A DNA stretch of 64,000 nt from Gemmatirosa kalamazoonensis (GTDB lineage: Bacteria > Gemmatimonadota > Gemmatimonadetes > Gemmatimonadales > Gemmatimonadaceae), in the NCBI RefSeq assembly GCF_000522985.1, contig NZ_CP007128.1, positions 3,580,220 through 3,644,219 of the forward strand, written 5' to 3'. Below the pieces are notes generated by a model. It was given only the letters and a program-made list of their open reading frames with translations. It searched no databases and had not been told where the DNA came from. Positions 9,038 through 17,816 of this stretch are shown here, piece by piece. Every line of letters begins with the position of its first letter. The stretch's first letter is position 1. Made by a program: the position numbers and the translations under genes.

Positions 9038-11134
9038 ATGTCGGCCCCGCGCCGCGCGCCGTCCGCTCCCCGCGTCACGCTCGACACGCCCGTCACGTAC
9101 CTCAAGGGCGTCGGTCCGGCGCGCGCGCTCGCGCTCGCGCGACTCGGCGTGCAGACGGCGGGCGACCTGCTGTATCACGTGCCGCACCGCTACGAAGACG
9201 CGAGCACCGTGAAGCGCATCGCGGAGCTCGAGCCGGGGATGGACGGCACGGTCATCGGGCGCGTCATCTCGAAGGGCGTGCTGCCGACGCGGAAGGGGCT
9301 GCGCGTGTTCCAGGCCGTCGTGCGTGACGCGAGCGGCATGATCGAGGTGTCGTGGCCCGGGCAGCCGTTCCTCGACCGCACGATCGAGAAAGGCGACCTG
9401 CTGCTGCTCTCCGGCACCGTGCGCTTCTTCCACGGGCGGCAGCTCCAGCCGCGCGAGTTCGTGAACCTCGGCGCGGAGGAGGAGGGGACCGCCGGCGGGC
9501 GCGTGCTCGCGGTGTATCCGGCGACGGAGGGGCTGTCGTTCAAGCAGATCCGCGGGCTCGTCGACGCGCACCTCGACGCGCTGCTGCCGCAGGTCACGGA
9601 GTACCTGCCCGCGCCCACGATCGCGCGCGCCGCCGTGCCGCCGCTGCCCGACGCGCTGCGCATGGTGCACCGGCCGACGTCGATCGCCGAGGCGATGGCG
9701 GGGCGGGCGCGGCTCGCGTTCGAGGAGCTGCTGTCGGTGCAGATCCTTCACCGACGCGCGAACGCGCTCGCGCGCGAGTCGCGCCACGGCATCGCGTTCC
9801 AGAACCGGCGCGACCTCACCACGAAGCTGAAGGCGGCGCTGCCGTTCGAGCTCACCGGTGCGCAGACGCGCGCGCTGCGCGAGATCGTGTTCGACATGAC
9901 GAGCCCGCGCCGCATGCACCGGCTGCTGCAGGGCGACGTCGGCAGCGGCAAGACGGTCGTCGCGCTGTTCGCCGCGCTGCTCGCGATGGAGAACGGCTGG
10001 CAGGCCGCGGTGATGGCGCCGACCGAGCTGCTCGCCGAGCAGCACCTGCGCACGTTCACGAAGCTGCTCGCGCCGTTGGGCATCGTGCCCGTGCTCGTGA
10101 CCGGACGCCTCGGCGCGAAGGCGCGTCGCGAGGCGGCGACGCTGCTCGCGCAGCCGGCGCCGCTGCTCGTCGTCGGCACGCACGCGCTGGTGCAGGAAGC
10201 CACCGCGTTCTCGCGGCTCGGCGTGGCGATCGTGGACGAGCAGCACCGGTTCGGCGTGGAGCAGCGCAAGGCGTTGGGCGCGAAGGGGGAGAGCCCCGAC
10301 GTGCTGCTCATGAGCGCGACGCCGATCCCGCGCTCGCTCGCGCTCACGCTGTACGGGGACCTCGACGTGAGCATCCTCGACGAGAAGCCGCCGGGTCGGC
10401 AGCCGGTGACGAGCGCGCTGCGCCCCGAGAGCAGCCGCGAGCGCGTGCTGCAGTTCGTGGAGCGGGAGCTCGACAAGGGCCGCCAGGCGTACGTCGTGTA
10501 CCCGCTCATCGAGGAGTCGGAGAAGACCGACCTGAAGGCCGCGACGGTGGCGTACGAGGAGCTCTCCGAGGGTGCGTTCAAGGGGCGCCGCGTGGGACTG
10601 CTGCACGGCCGCATGCCGGGCGACGAGAAGGACGCCGTGATGCGCGCGTTCCGCGACGGCGCGCTCGACGTGCTCGTCGCGACGACGGTGATCGAGGTCG
10701 GCATCGACGTGCCCAACGCGACGGTGATGCTGATCGAGCACCCGGAGCGGTTCGGGCTCTCGCAGCTGCACCAGCTCCGGGGCCGCGTGGGCCGCGGCGG
10801 CGAGGCGTCGTACTGCATCCTGCTCGGCGACGTGGGGCAGGAGGCGGCGGAGCGGCTGCACATCTTAGTCGACACCGAGGACGGCTTCGAGATCGCGCGC
10901 GCCGACCTGCGGCTGCGCGGCATGGGCGACCTGTTCGGGGAGCGGCAGAGCGGGCAGCCGACGTTCCGCGTCGCCGACCCGCTGCGCGACGAGGAGCTGA
11001 ACGAGATCGCCCGCGCCGTCGCCGACGAGATGCTCGGCGCGGATCCGGAGCTGACGGCGCCGGAGCACGCGGGCCTCCGGAAAGCGTTAGGCAGCCGCTA
11101 TGCCCGGTCGCTGGAGCTGTTCCGCGTGGGCTGA
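9038..11134 (+). CDS. recG: ATP-dependent DNA helicase RecG
   Basis: 698 aa. A superfamily 2 helicase that remodels stalled replication forks and branched DNA. The N-terminal wedge/OB region (about 1-240) is followed by helicase motifs: Walker A GDVGSGKT (about 298-305), DEQHRFG (about 400), MSATPIPRSL, and motif VI with GRVGRGG (about 583). Length matches the family. The ATG at 9038 comes straight after the ftsY-recG hairpin region. The CGTTAGGC octamer near the 3' end (11095-11102) encodes Ala-Leu-Gly with a rare TTA codon. Confidence 0.97.
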   Translation: MSAPRRAPSAPRVTLDTPVTYLKGVGPARALALARLGVQTAGDLLYHVPHRYEDASTVKRIAELEPGMDGTVIGRVISKGVLPTRKGLRVFQAVVRDASGMIEVSWPGQPFLDRTIEKGDLLLLSGTVRFFHGRQLQPREFVNLGAEEEGTAGGRVLAVYPATEGLSFKQIRGLVDAHLDALLPQVTEYLPAPTIARAAVPPLPDALRMVHRPTSIAEAMAGRARLAFEELLSVQILHRRANALARESRHGIAFQNRRDLTTKLKAALPFELTGAQTRALREIVFDMTSPRRMHRLLQGDVGSGKTVVALFAALLAMENGWQAAVMAPTELLAEQHLRTFTKLLAPLGIVPVLVTGRLGAKARREAATLLAQPAPLLVVGTHALVQEATAFSRLGVAIVDEQHRFGVEQRKALGAKGESPDVLLMSATPIPRSLALTLYGDLDVSILDEKPPGRQPVTSALRPESSRERVLQFVERELDKGRQAYVVYPLIEESEKTDLKAATVAYEELSEGAFKGRRVGLLHGRMPGDEKDAVMRAFRDGALDVLVATTVIEVGIDVPNATVMLIEHPERFGLSQLHQLRGRVGRGGEASYCILLGDVGQEAAERLHILVDTEDGFEIARADLRLRGMGDLFGERQSGQPTFRVADPLRDEELNEIARAVADEMLGADPELTAPEHAGLRKALGSRYARSLELFRVG

Positions 11135-11152
11135 CGCCAGGAGACGGCACAC

Positions 11153-11761
11153 ATGAGCGAGCGGGACGCGGACGCGCCGGTCGTGCGGTGTGTGGAAGCG
11201 GACGAGGCGCGAGCACTGGTCGGCGCCCTCGGCGACGTGCTGATCGACTGCGTGGAGGGAGGCGCGGGAGTGAGCTTCATGGCGCCGCTCGATCGCCATC
11301 GTGCGGAGCGGTTCTGGCGCGCCGTGGCCGACGGCGTCGCCGCCGACGACCGGGCCCTGATCGTCGCGGAGGATCGCGTGACCGGAGAGCTGCTCGGCAC
11401 GGTGCAGGTGGTGTACGCGTGGCCGGAGAACCAGCCGCACCGCGCCGACATCGCGAAGATGCTCGTGCGGCGCTCGGCGCGACGGCGCGGCCTCGGCGCA
11501 CTGCTGATGCACGCAGCGGAGGCGGTGGCGCTCGACGCCGGCAGGACGCTGCTCGTGCTCGACACCGTCACGGGCGGCGACGCCGAGCGGCTGTACGCGC
11601 GATTCGGCTGGACGCGCGTGGGCGTGGTGCCGAACTATGCGCTGATGCCCGACGGCACGCCGTGCGCCACGACGATCTTCTACAAGGATCTGTCGGGGTC
11701 AGGCGAGCACGCGGAGCGTGCGGGGGAGCGCGCGAAGCGCGAAGCTGCACCCGGTGCCTAA
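11153..11761 (+). CDS. GNAT-family N-acetyltransferase
   Basis: 202 aa. Predicted acetyl-CoA-dependent acyltransferase with unknown acceptor. The acetyl-CoA loop RRSARRRGLGALL (about 105-117, R/Q-x-x-G-x-G/A pattern) is clear, followed by LDTVTGGDAERLYARFGW, typical of the GNAT C-terminal half. A Shine-Dalgarno-like AGGAGA (11139-11144) lies 8 bases before the ATG. The stop TAA lies inside a GCCTAACG octamer (11756-11763). The 3' end overlaps the convergent lipid-kinase gene by 63 bases. Resemblance to aminoglycoside-type acetyltransferases is general and gives no substrate. Confidence 0.85.
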   Translation: MSERDADAPVVRCVEADEARALVGALGDVLIDCVEGGAGVSFMAPLDRHRAERFWRAVADGVAADDRALIVAEDRVTGELLGTVQVVYAWPENQPHRADIAKMLVRRSARRRGLGALLMHAAEAVALDAGRTLLVLDTVTGGDAERLYARFGWTRVGVVPNYALMPDGTPCATTIFYKDLSGSGEHAERAGERAKREAAPGA

Positions 11762-12622
11762 CGCGTCGCCGTCGCCGAGGAACGTCTCCTCGCGCTCGCA
11801 GTGGATGCGCGCGGCGACGCCGGGGATCACGCGCAGCACCGCATCGGGGATCGGCAGCTTCAGCGTGAGCCGCGTGAACGCGTCGACGAGCCGCGCCCGC
11901 GACACGCGCTGGATGACGAGCAGCTCGAACACGCCGTCGTCGTCGGGGCCGACGCGCGGCAGCGACAGGCCGCCGCCGCACATGCGCTGGTTCGCGACGA
12001 ACAGCCCCGGTGAGTCGACCGCGAGCCGGCCCACGCTGCCGTCGGGACTCGTGACCTCGATCTCGACGCGCGTGCGGAGCGGACGCCGCGTCGCCAGCTC
12101 GCCGAGCGCGGTGGCGCGATAGATCCCGCCGCCGAGCGCGCGCGCGACGCGCGCGAGCCGGCCCGTGCCCGACTTGAGCCGCGCCGCGGCGAGCGCGCTG
12201 TCGCTCACGATCCCGAGACCGCCGACGGTGCAGAACGTCGTGCCGTTCATCGCGACGAGATCCATCGACCGCGTGCGGGCGTCCGCGAGCCGCGCCGCCG
12301 CGCGGGCCGGCGCACGACGGAGGCCGAGCACCCGCGCGAGGTCGTTCGCGGTGCCGAGCGGCAGGATGCCTAACGCCGTGGCGGTGCCGGCGAGGCCGCG
12401 CGCGACGGCGGCCGCGGTGCCGTCGCCGCCGGCGGCGATCACCGCGTCGAGTCCCTCCGCGGCGGCCGCCGCGGCGAGCCGCGTCGTCTCGGCGGCGCTC
12501 GTCGGTCGCACGACGTCGACGTGCCACCGGCGCCGGAGCGCGTCGAGCAGCGCGGGATCCTCGGCCCGCTCGGCGTGCCGCGCGGCCGGGTTGACGAGAA
12601 CGACGGCGCGCGGCGCGCTCAG
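11699..12622 (-). CDS. Diacylglycerol/lipid kinase family protein (YegS/DagK-like), probable CTG start
   Basis: Predicted cytoplasmic lipid kinase, 307 aa if started at CTG 12622. Motifs are NPAA (11-14), the glycine-rich GGDGT (about 65-69) and PLGTAND (about 88-94), all hallmarks of the DAGK catalytic domain. The first canonical start, GTG at 12511, would remove the NPAA strand needed for the nucleotide-binding fold. The frame has no ATG, GTG or TTG further upstream before a TGA, but a CTG at 12622 has GAGG five bases before it. The gene follows the lipoprotein gene by 19 bases in a kinase-lipoprotein-lipid kinase operon. Confidence 0.8.
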   Translation of the reverse strand: MSAPRAVVLVNPAARHAERAEDPALLDALRRRWHVDVVRPTSAAETTRLAAAAAAEGLDAVIAAGGDGTAAAVARGLAGTATALGILPLGTANDLARVLGLRRAPARAAARLADARTRSMDLVAMNGTTFCTVGGLGIVSDSALAAARLKSGTGRLARVARALGGGIYRATALGELATRRPLRTRVEIEVTSPDGSVGRLAVDSPGLFVANQRMCGGGLSLPRVGPDDDGVFELLVIQRVSRARLVDAFTRLTLKLPIPDAVLRVIPGVAARIHCEREETFLGDGDALGTGCSFALRALPRTLRVLA

Positions 12623-12641
12623 CGCGACCTCGACGCGGGTG

Positions 12642-13250
12642 TCACGGACGCGGCGGCGCCAGGCGGCGGCGGATGCGCTCGAGCTCCGCCTTCGCCTGGT
12701 CCAGCTCCTGGCGCAGCCGCTGGATCTCGTCGTCGCGCACCTTCAGGCTGTCGCGCGCCACCAGATTGCCGTTGACGATCGCGGGCGCGGCCGCAACCGG
12801 CACGGGGCGCGTGTCGGCGGCCATGCGGAGCGAGTCGAAGCGCGTCGCGATGCGGCGCAGCACCACCGCGTCGACGTAGTGCTCCTGCAGCGGCCCGCCG
12901 GCGATGTACGCGTCGAGCCACGTCCGCACGTCGCGGAGCACCTCGGCGCTCGGCTGCTCGTCGCTCGTCGGGTCGAGGCGGACGAGCGCGCGCCAGTACA
13001 CCGTCTCGGCAGCCGACGGCGTGCCCGGAAAGCGCGCGGCGAACGCGCGCAGCGTGCTGTCGGCGTCCGCGAAGGCGCGCGCGAGCGCGAAGTTCTGCGC
13101 GATGCGGCGCGCCTCGGGCCACTGCGCGGCGGCATCGGCCGCCGGATCGAGCGGCGCCGGCGGCCGACGGTGCAGCGAGCACGCCTCGGGGGCGAGCAGC
13201 GCGACGGCCGAGAGGGCGAACATCGTTAGGCGCCGAGCCGTCCGGGTCAC
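12642..13250 (-). CDS. Envelope protein of unknown function with C-terminal coiled coil
   Basis: 202 aa. The hydrophobic N-terminus ends in a Cys (LLAPEACSLHRR), suggesting a lipoprotein, although the -3 position (Pro) is not a standard lipobox. The middle looks like helical repeats (TPR-like, RIAQNFALARAFADADSTLRAF). The last 35 residues form a charged coiled coil (VRDDEIQRLRQELDQAKAELERI). The GTG start at 13250 overlaps the stop of the histidine kinase gene (GTGA) and is preceded by GAGGTGA, so it is translationally coupled to the sensor kinase and may act with it. No named family was recognised. Confidence 0.6.
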   Translation of the reverse strand: MTRTARRLTMFALSAVALLAPEACSLHRRPPAPLDPAADAAAQWPEARRIAQNFALARAFADADSTLRAFAARFPGTPSAAETVYWRALVRLDPTSDEQPSAEVLRDVRTWLDAYIAGGPLQEHYVDAVVLRRIATRFDSLRMAADTRPVPVAAAPAIVNGNLVARDSLKVRDDEIQRLRQELDQAKAELERIRRRLAPPRP

Positions 13251-14836
13251 GCCGTCACCTCGGCGGCATCGTCCGCCGCTTCGGAGTCGCGGCTCTCGTG
13301 CGACGCGGTGGCCTGCTGCCCATCGGCCTGCACGGCGTCCTCCGGCGCGACCTCCGCGGCGTGCACGGGACCGTCGACGTGCGAGATCGCGACGACCGGG
13401 AGGAGGATGGAGAACTTCGTGCCGCGGCCGACGGTGCTCTGCGCGGCGATGCTGCCGCCATGCGCCTCGACGATCTCCTTCGCGATGGCGAGACCCAGGC
13501 CGCTGCCCTTGGCGCCCGCCCGGTCCTGGTTGTCGGCCTGGTAGAACTTGTCGAAGATGTGCGGCAGCTGCGTGCGCGCGATGCCCACGCCGGTGTCGCG
13601 CACCTCGATGTACACCTTGTCGGGCACCGTCGTCGCCGCGAGCTCCACGCGACCGCCGGCCTGCGTGAACTTGAACGCGTTCGACAGCAGGTTGCCGAGG
13701 ACCTCGCTGATGCGGTCCTGATCCCACGTCACGACCTCCGGCAGCGTGTCCGACGCCGTGACGGTGAACGTGACCTCGCGCTGCATGGCCAGCACGTTGT
13801 ACGTCGCCTCGAGCTGCGACAGGAAGCCGCGCAGGTTCGTCGGCCGCGGCTCGAGCCGCCCGGCGCCCGCCTCGAAGCGGCTCACGTCGAGCAGGTGCTG
13901 CACGAGCCGCCCCATCGACGTCGCCTGCGTCTGCATGACGCCGATCACCTCGGCCTGCCGGGGATTCAGCTCGCCGTAGAGGTTCTCCTCGAGCAGCTTC
14001 AGGTAGCCCATGATGACGTTGATGGGCGTCTTCAGCTCGTGCGACGCGACGGACACGAACTCCGCCTTCAGCTTGTCGAGCTCCGCGAGCTGGTGGGCCA
14101 TCGACGTGAAGCTCGACGCGAGCCGCCCGAACTCGTCGCCGCGCTCGGTGCTGATGGAGAGCTGGTGCGCGAAGTCGCCGCCGGCCACGGCATGCATGCC
14201 GCGCTCGAGGTCGCGCACCGGTCGGCTGATGGAGCGCGTGATCGACACCGCGACGAGCGCCGCCGCGGCGAGCGCCGCCGCGAGCAGGAGGGCCGCGAGC
14301 CGGGTGGCCGAATGTGCCTGGGTGGACGCGTCGTCGACCTTCTTCGCGGCGATCACGCGCAGCTGGTTCTCCGCGCCGCGCAGCTCGCGGTCGACCTGCG
14401 AGATGGCCGGGATCATCTGCTGCTCGGAGACGTTCTGCGCGAGCACCAGCTCTCCGTCCGCGAGCGCGGCGATCTCGACCTCCGTGAACCGGCCGATGAT
14501 CGCGAGCGGCGGCTCGAGGGAGCGGCGCAGCGGCACGAGGCCGAGGCGGTTCAGCGAATCGGCCTGCAGGCGGAGCGTGCGCTGGGCGCGGCGCAGCTCG
14601 TCGACGTACGACGGGGTCGCGCCCTTGTCGACGTAGACGCTCGCCTCCTTCTCGCGGAGCTGCGCGTTGGTCGCCGTCATGCGCGCCACCAGCAGCGACG
14701 CGGCGAACGCCTCGTCGCGGAGCTCGTCGACCGTCTGCCGCGCGTGGTGCAGCGCGAGCACCGAGACGGCGAGCGGGACGGCGAGCAGCAGCGCGATGGT
14801 GAGGAAACCGAGCGCGAGGCGGGCGCGAAGGATCAT
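13247..14836 (-). CDS. Membrane sensor histidine kinase
   Basis: 529 aa. A two-component sensor with TM1 (about 8-29), a ~140-residue helical extracytoplasmic domain, TM2 (about 172-196), HAMP, HisKA with SHELKTPINVIMG (His about 266), and HATPase with NLLSNAFKF, DTGVGI and GSGLGLAIAKEI. A long acidic tail follows. The ATG at 14836 (MILRARLALGF) was chosen because it starts directly before TM1; readings beginning upstream would add ~60 Pro-rich residues across the promoter region. No response regulator is adjacent. It heads a minus-strand operon with a lipoprotein and a lipid kinase and is divergent from asnS. Confidence 0.88.
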   Translation of the reverse strand: MILRARLALGFLTIALLLAVPLAVSVLALHHARQTVDELRDEAFAASLLVARMTATNAQLREKEASVYVDKGATPSYVDELRRAQRTLRLQADSLNRLGLVPLRRSLEPPLAIIGRFTEVEIAALADGELVLAQNVSEQQMIPAISQVDRELRGAENQLRVIAAKKVDDASTQAHSATRLAALLLAAALAAAALVAVSITRSISRPVRDLERGMHAVAGGDFAHQLSISTERGDEFGRLASSFTSMAHQLAELDKLKAEFVSVASHELKTPINVIMGYLKLLEENLYGELNPRQAEVIGVMQTQATSMGRLVQHLLDVSRFEAGAGRLEPRPTNLRGFLSQLEATYNVLAMQREVTFTVTASDTLPEVVTWDQDRISEVLGNLLSNAFKFTQAGGRVELAATTVPDKVYIEVRDTGVGIARTQLPHIFDKFYQADNQDRAGAKGSGLGLAIAKEIVEAHGGSIAAQSTVGRGTKFSILLPVVAISHVDGPVHAAEVAPEDAVQADGQQATASHESRDSEAADDAAEVTA

Positions 14837-14902
14837 GCGGGAGAACGGGCGCAAGCGAGGGGCCGGGACGCCGAACGGTGGAGCCGGGCCCGGCGCAAAG
14901 AT

Positions 14903-14915
14903 ACACCACTGGTGT
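14903..14915. promoter_or_regulatory. Small palindrome between divergent kinase and asnS genes
   Basis: ACACCA-C-TGGTGT is a 6-bp perfect inverted repeat around one base, upstream of both the kinase start (14836) and the asnS promoter (-35 at 14953). It could be an operator for a dimeric regulator. Nothing else in the sequence identifies the regulator. Confidence 0.3.
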
Positions 14916-14952
14916 GATGCAGGTGGTGACTTGTGGCACGCGGCCCCGTCCG

Positions 14953-14982
14953 TTGACACCGTCCCGGCGCCCCGCATAGGTT
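14953..14982 (+). promoter_or_regulatory. asnS promoter (sigma-70 type)
   Basis: A perfect -35 TTGACA at 14953-14958 is followed, after 18 bases, by TAGGTT at 14977-14982 as -10. The predicted start near 14989 leaves a ~24-base leader before the asnS ATG at 15013. Confidence 0.7.
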
Positions 14983-15012
14983 CCCGGCCCACGCGTAACC
15001 GCTGATGAGACA

Positions 15013-16314
15013 ATGACATTCCCGTCCGTGCGCATCGCCGAGCTGCCGTCGCACGTCGGCCAGACCGTCACCGTGCGTGGCTGGGTGACGCACTTCCGCT
15101 CCTCGGGCAAGATCGCGTTCCCGGTCATCCGCGACGGCACCGGCGTGGCGCAGTGCGTGGTGGTGAAGAGCGCGGTGTCGCCGGAGACGTGGGACGCGCT
15201 CGGCCGGCTGTCGCTCGAGGCGTCGGTGGCGGTGACCGGGGAGGTGCGCGCGGAGCCGCGCGCGCCGGGCGGCCACGAGCTCGGCGTGAGCGCGCTCGAG
15301 GTGATCGGCACGAGCCCGGCGGACTACCCGATCCAGCCGAAGGAGCACGGCGTCGACTTCCTGCTCGACCACCGGCACCTCTGGCTCCGGTCGCCGCGGC
15401 AGGCGGCGATCATGCGGATCCGCAGCGAGGTGGAGCAGGGAATCCACGACTTCTTCTACGCGCGCGAGTTCGTGCGCTGCGACACGCCGATCCTCACCGG
15501 CGCGCAGGGCGAGAGCGGCGGCCTGTTCGAGACCGAGTACTTCGAGGAAGGGAAGGCGTACCTCGCCCAGACCGGTCAGCTGTACGGCGAGGCGCTTGCG
15601 GCGGCGTTAGGCCGCATCTACACGTTCGGGCCCACGTTCCGCGCCGAGAAGTCGAAGACGCGCCGCCATCTCACCGAGTTCTGGATGATCGAGCCGGAGA
15701 TGGCGTGGTACGACCAGGACGACAACATGAACCTCCAGGAGGACCTCGTGCGGTTCCTCGTGGAGCGCGTGCGCGAACGGCGCGTCGCCGAGCTCGCGGT
15801 GCTCGAACGCGACGTGTCGAAGCTGGACTGCGTGCGCGACCCGTTCGTCCGCCTCGACTACGGCGACGCGGTGACGCTGCTGCAGGAGAGCGGCAGCGAC
15901 ATCAAGTGGGGCGAGGACCTCGGCGCGCCCGACGAGGCGACGATCGTGGCGAAGTACGAGCGCCCGGTGTTCGTCGTGAACTACCCGAAGGAGGCGAAGG
16001 CCTTCTACATGAAGGAGAACCCCGCCGACCCGCGCACGGTGCGCTGCGCGGATCTGCTCGCGCCGGAAGGGCGGGGCGAGATCATCGGCGGATCGCAGCG
16101 CGAGGACGACTACGGCAAGCTCGTTAGGCGCATCGAGGAGGAGGGGCTGCCGCTCGCGGCGTACGACTGGTACCTCGACCTGCGCAAGTACGGGACCTTC
16201 GTGCACTCCGGCTTCGGCATCGGGCTGGAGCGCACGGTGGCGTGGATCGCGGGCGTGGAGCACATCCGCGAGGTGATCCCGTTCCCGCGGATGATGGGGC
16301 GGCTGCGGCCGTGA
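15013..16314 (+). CDS. asnS: Asparagine--tRNA ligase
   Basis: 433 aa. A class IIb aminoacyl-tRNA synthetase that charges tRNA-Asn. The N-terminal OB anticodon-binding domain (about 1-105, GQTVTVRGWVTHFR) precedes class II motif 2 (FRAEKSKTRRHLTEF, about 210-224) and motif 3 (GFGIGLERT, about 400-408). AsnRS rather than AspRS is indicated by the TGQLYGE segment, where AspRS has an SPQ motif, and by the absence of the bacterial AspRS insertion. It is monocistronic with its own promoter. A convergent minus-strand gene ends 16 bases downstream, with a GCCTAACG octamer (16320-16327) between them. Confidence 0.95.
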   Translation: MTFPSVRIAELPSHVGQTVTVRGWVTHFRSSGKIAFPVIRDGTGVAQCVVVKSAVSPETWDALGRLSLEASVAVTGEVRAEPRAPGGHELGVSALEVIGTSPADYPIQPKEHGVDFLLDHRHLWLRSPRQAAIMRIRSEVEQGIHDFFYAREFVRCDTPILTGAQGESGGLFETEYFEEGKAYLAQTGQLYGEALAAALGRIYTFGPTFRAEKSKTRRHLTEFWMIEPEMAWYDQDDNMNLQEDLVRFLVERVRERRVAELAVLERDVSKLDCVRDPFVRLDYGDAVTLLQESGSDIKWGEDLGAPDEATIVAKYERPVFVVNYPKEAKAFYMKENPADPRTVRCADLLAPEGRGEIIGGSQREDDYGKLVRRIEEEGLPLAAYDWYLDLRKYGTFVHSGFGIGLERTVAWIAGVEHIREVIPFPRMMGRLRP

Positions 16315-16329
16315 GCGCGGCCTAACGTA

Positions 16330-17742
16330 TCACGGCGTCACCGTGACGGCGACCGACGTGATCGCGATGATCCCGCCGCACGGGTCGCGCAGCGTCGCGG
16401 TCACCGTCACCGGCACGCCGGTGACGCCGAGCGCGGTGACGATGCCCCACAGCGGGTGCGCCGCGTCCGGGGCGACCGCGGCGAGGCCGCTCGCGCTCGA
16501 CGTCCACGTGACGGTGTACCTGGGCGGCAGCACCTCGGCCGGGTTCAGGTAGCACGGCGGGATGTACGGCGGCGGGATGTACCCGGGCGGGAACGTGCTC
16601 GGGTCGCCGTTCCACGGCGGCGTCCCCTGTCCGGGGCCGAACGCGGAGCAGACCATGTCGCCCGTCGCGTAGAGCGGCAGCGTGGATCCGACGGCCGCCG
16701 ACTGCTGCGCCCCGAGGTGGATGCCGAGTCGCTTGGGCGCGGGTGCCGGCACGGGTGCCGCGCGTTGCACGCCGAACAGTCGCCACGGCGTCGGCACGCG
16801 AGCCTGCTCACCGAGCCGCGTGGCGGTCGGCACGGTGCGTACGTACGCCCCGTTGCTCATGATCCACGTGACGAGGTGCCCGGTCGTCGTGCTCTGCCAG
16901 ACGATGTCGCGCTGCCCATCGCCGTCGAGGTCCGCCACGCCGCCGATACGCCACGCCGTGGGCACGACACCGAGGTCGACGGTGGAGGCGTACGCGCCGT
17001 GCCGCAGCAGCCACACGACGCGCGCGCCGTTCGCGTCGTTCACCCAGAAGAGATCGGACTCGCCATCGCCGTCGAGGTCACCGGCCGTCTCCACGCGCCA
17101 CGCGAGCGGCACGGCGCCGTTGGAGACGGAGCGCAGGACGAACGGCGCGACGTTGACGTCGGCCACCTCCCACACCACGACCTCGCCGGAGACGGGGTGC
17201 CGCCAGATCACGCTGTACCCCGGATTGTTCACGGAGCCGATGGCGACCACGCGCCAGGGGTCGGGCGCCGTCGGATGGAACTGGCCGCGGTCCACGAGCG
17301 TCGTGAACCCGGCGAATCGCCGCTCCATCACGGCCACGCTCGGCGGCACGGTCCAGAACACGGACCCACCGACGGCGGTGAGCCCCGCCCACGACGCCGG
17401 CACGCCGGGCAGCGCACCGGCCGAGCGAAGGGCCGCGCCGTGCAGGCTCCAGTATGCGAGTTCGCCGGTCTGGGGCTGCTGGAAGAGGAGCTGCAGGTCG
17501 GTCCCCGCGGCGGGGAGCTGACACTCGTACTGCACGCCGGGGTGGTCGGCCGGGCTGGCGGCGGACATCGCGGCCTGCGCATGCACCGACTCCGCCGGTC
17601 CGCGCGCCGGCGCGGTCGGAACTCGTGCGTCCCCACAGGCGGCGACCGCCGTGCCTAACGTCGTTAGGCAGACGAGCCGCGCCGGCGCGCGCTGGCGTGG
17701 ACGGAGGCCGTCGTGCGCGCGTGCAGCAGGTGCCGAACGCAT
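16330..17742 (-). CDS. Secreted lipoprotein with FG-GAP/VCBS-like repeats
   Basis: 470 aa. A lipoprotein signal (VCLTTLGTAVAAC, Cys about 36) precedes a repeat region in which two DLDGDGxxDxxW calcium-binding-like loops (about 219 and 270) recur within W/V-rich blades. This is typical of FG-GAP/VCBS beta-propeller proteins. The last ~120 residues form an Ig-like, Pro-rich domain ending VTVTP. The function is unknown; family members are surface-exposed binding or adhesion proteins. The signal-peptide codons contain an inverted pair of the dispersed octamer (17653-17669), giving Cys-Leu-Thr-Thr-Leu-Gly with the rare codons CTA and TTA. Confidence 0.72.
   Translation of the reverse strand: MRSAPAARAHDGLRPRQRAPARLVCLTTLGTAVAACGDARVPTAPARGPAESVHAQAAMSAASPADHPGVQYECQLPAAGTDLQLLFQQPQTGELAYWSLHGAALRSAGALPGVPASWAGLTAVGGSVFWTVPPSVAVMERRFAGFTTLVDRGQFHPTAPDPWRVVAIGSVNNPGYSVIWRHPVSGEVVVWEVADVNVAPFVLRSVSNGAVPLAWRVETAGDLDGDGESDLFWVNDANGARVVWLLRHGAYASTVDLGVVPTAWRIGGVADLDGDGQRDIVWQSTTTGHLVTWIMSNGAYVRTVPTATRLGEQARVPTPWRLFGVQRAAPVPAPAPKRLGIHLGAQQSAAVGSTLPLYATGDMVCSAFGPGQGTPPWNGDPSTFPPGYIPPPYIPPCYLNPAEVLPPRYTVTWTSSASGLAAVAPDAAHPLWGIVTALGVTGVPVTVTATLRDPCGGIIAITSVAVTVTP
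17653..17669. repeat. Inverted pair of the CGTTAGGC octamer inside a signal-peptide sequence
   Basis: GCCTAACG-T-CGTTAGGC is a perfect inverted repeat with a one-base centre. It lies in the codons for the hydrophobic core of the minus-strand lipoprotein's signal peptide, a region that tolerates many residues. It is one of two back-to-back pairs in the window. Confidence 0.9.
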
Positions 17743-17816
17743 GCGATGCTCCGGGGCTCGAGGACGGCGTGCCCCGAAGCATAGCACGTTGCGCCGCACG
17801 GCGGCGCCGGCGCGGC

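Noticed and set aside
12642-15311. An 889-codon minus-strand frame spanning the kinase and lipoprotein genes
   Set aside because: Only its last ~200 codons are the real lipoprotein gene. The rest lies out of frame over the histidine kinase and reads as low-complexity Arg/Ala.
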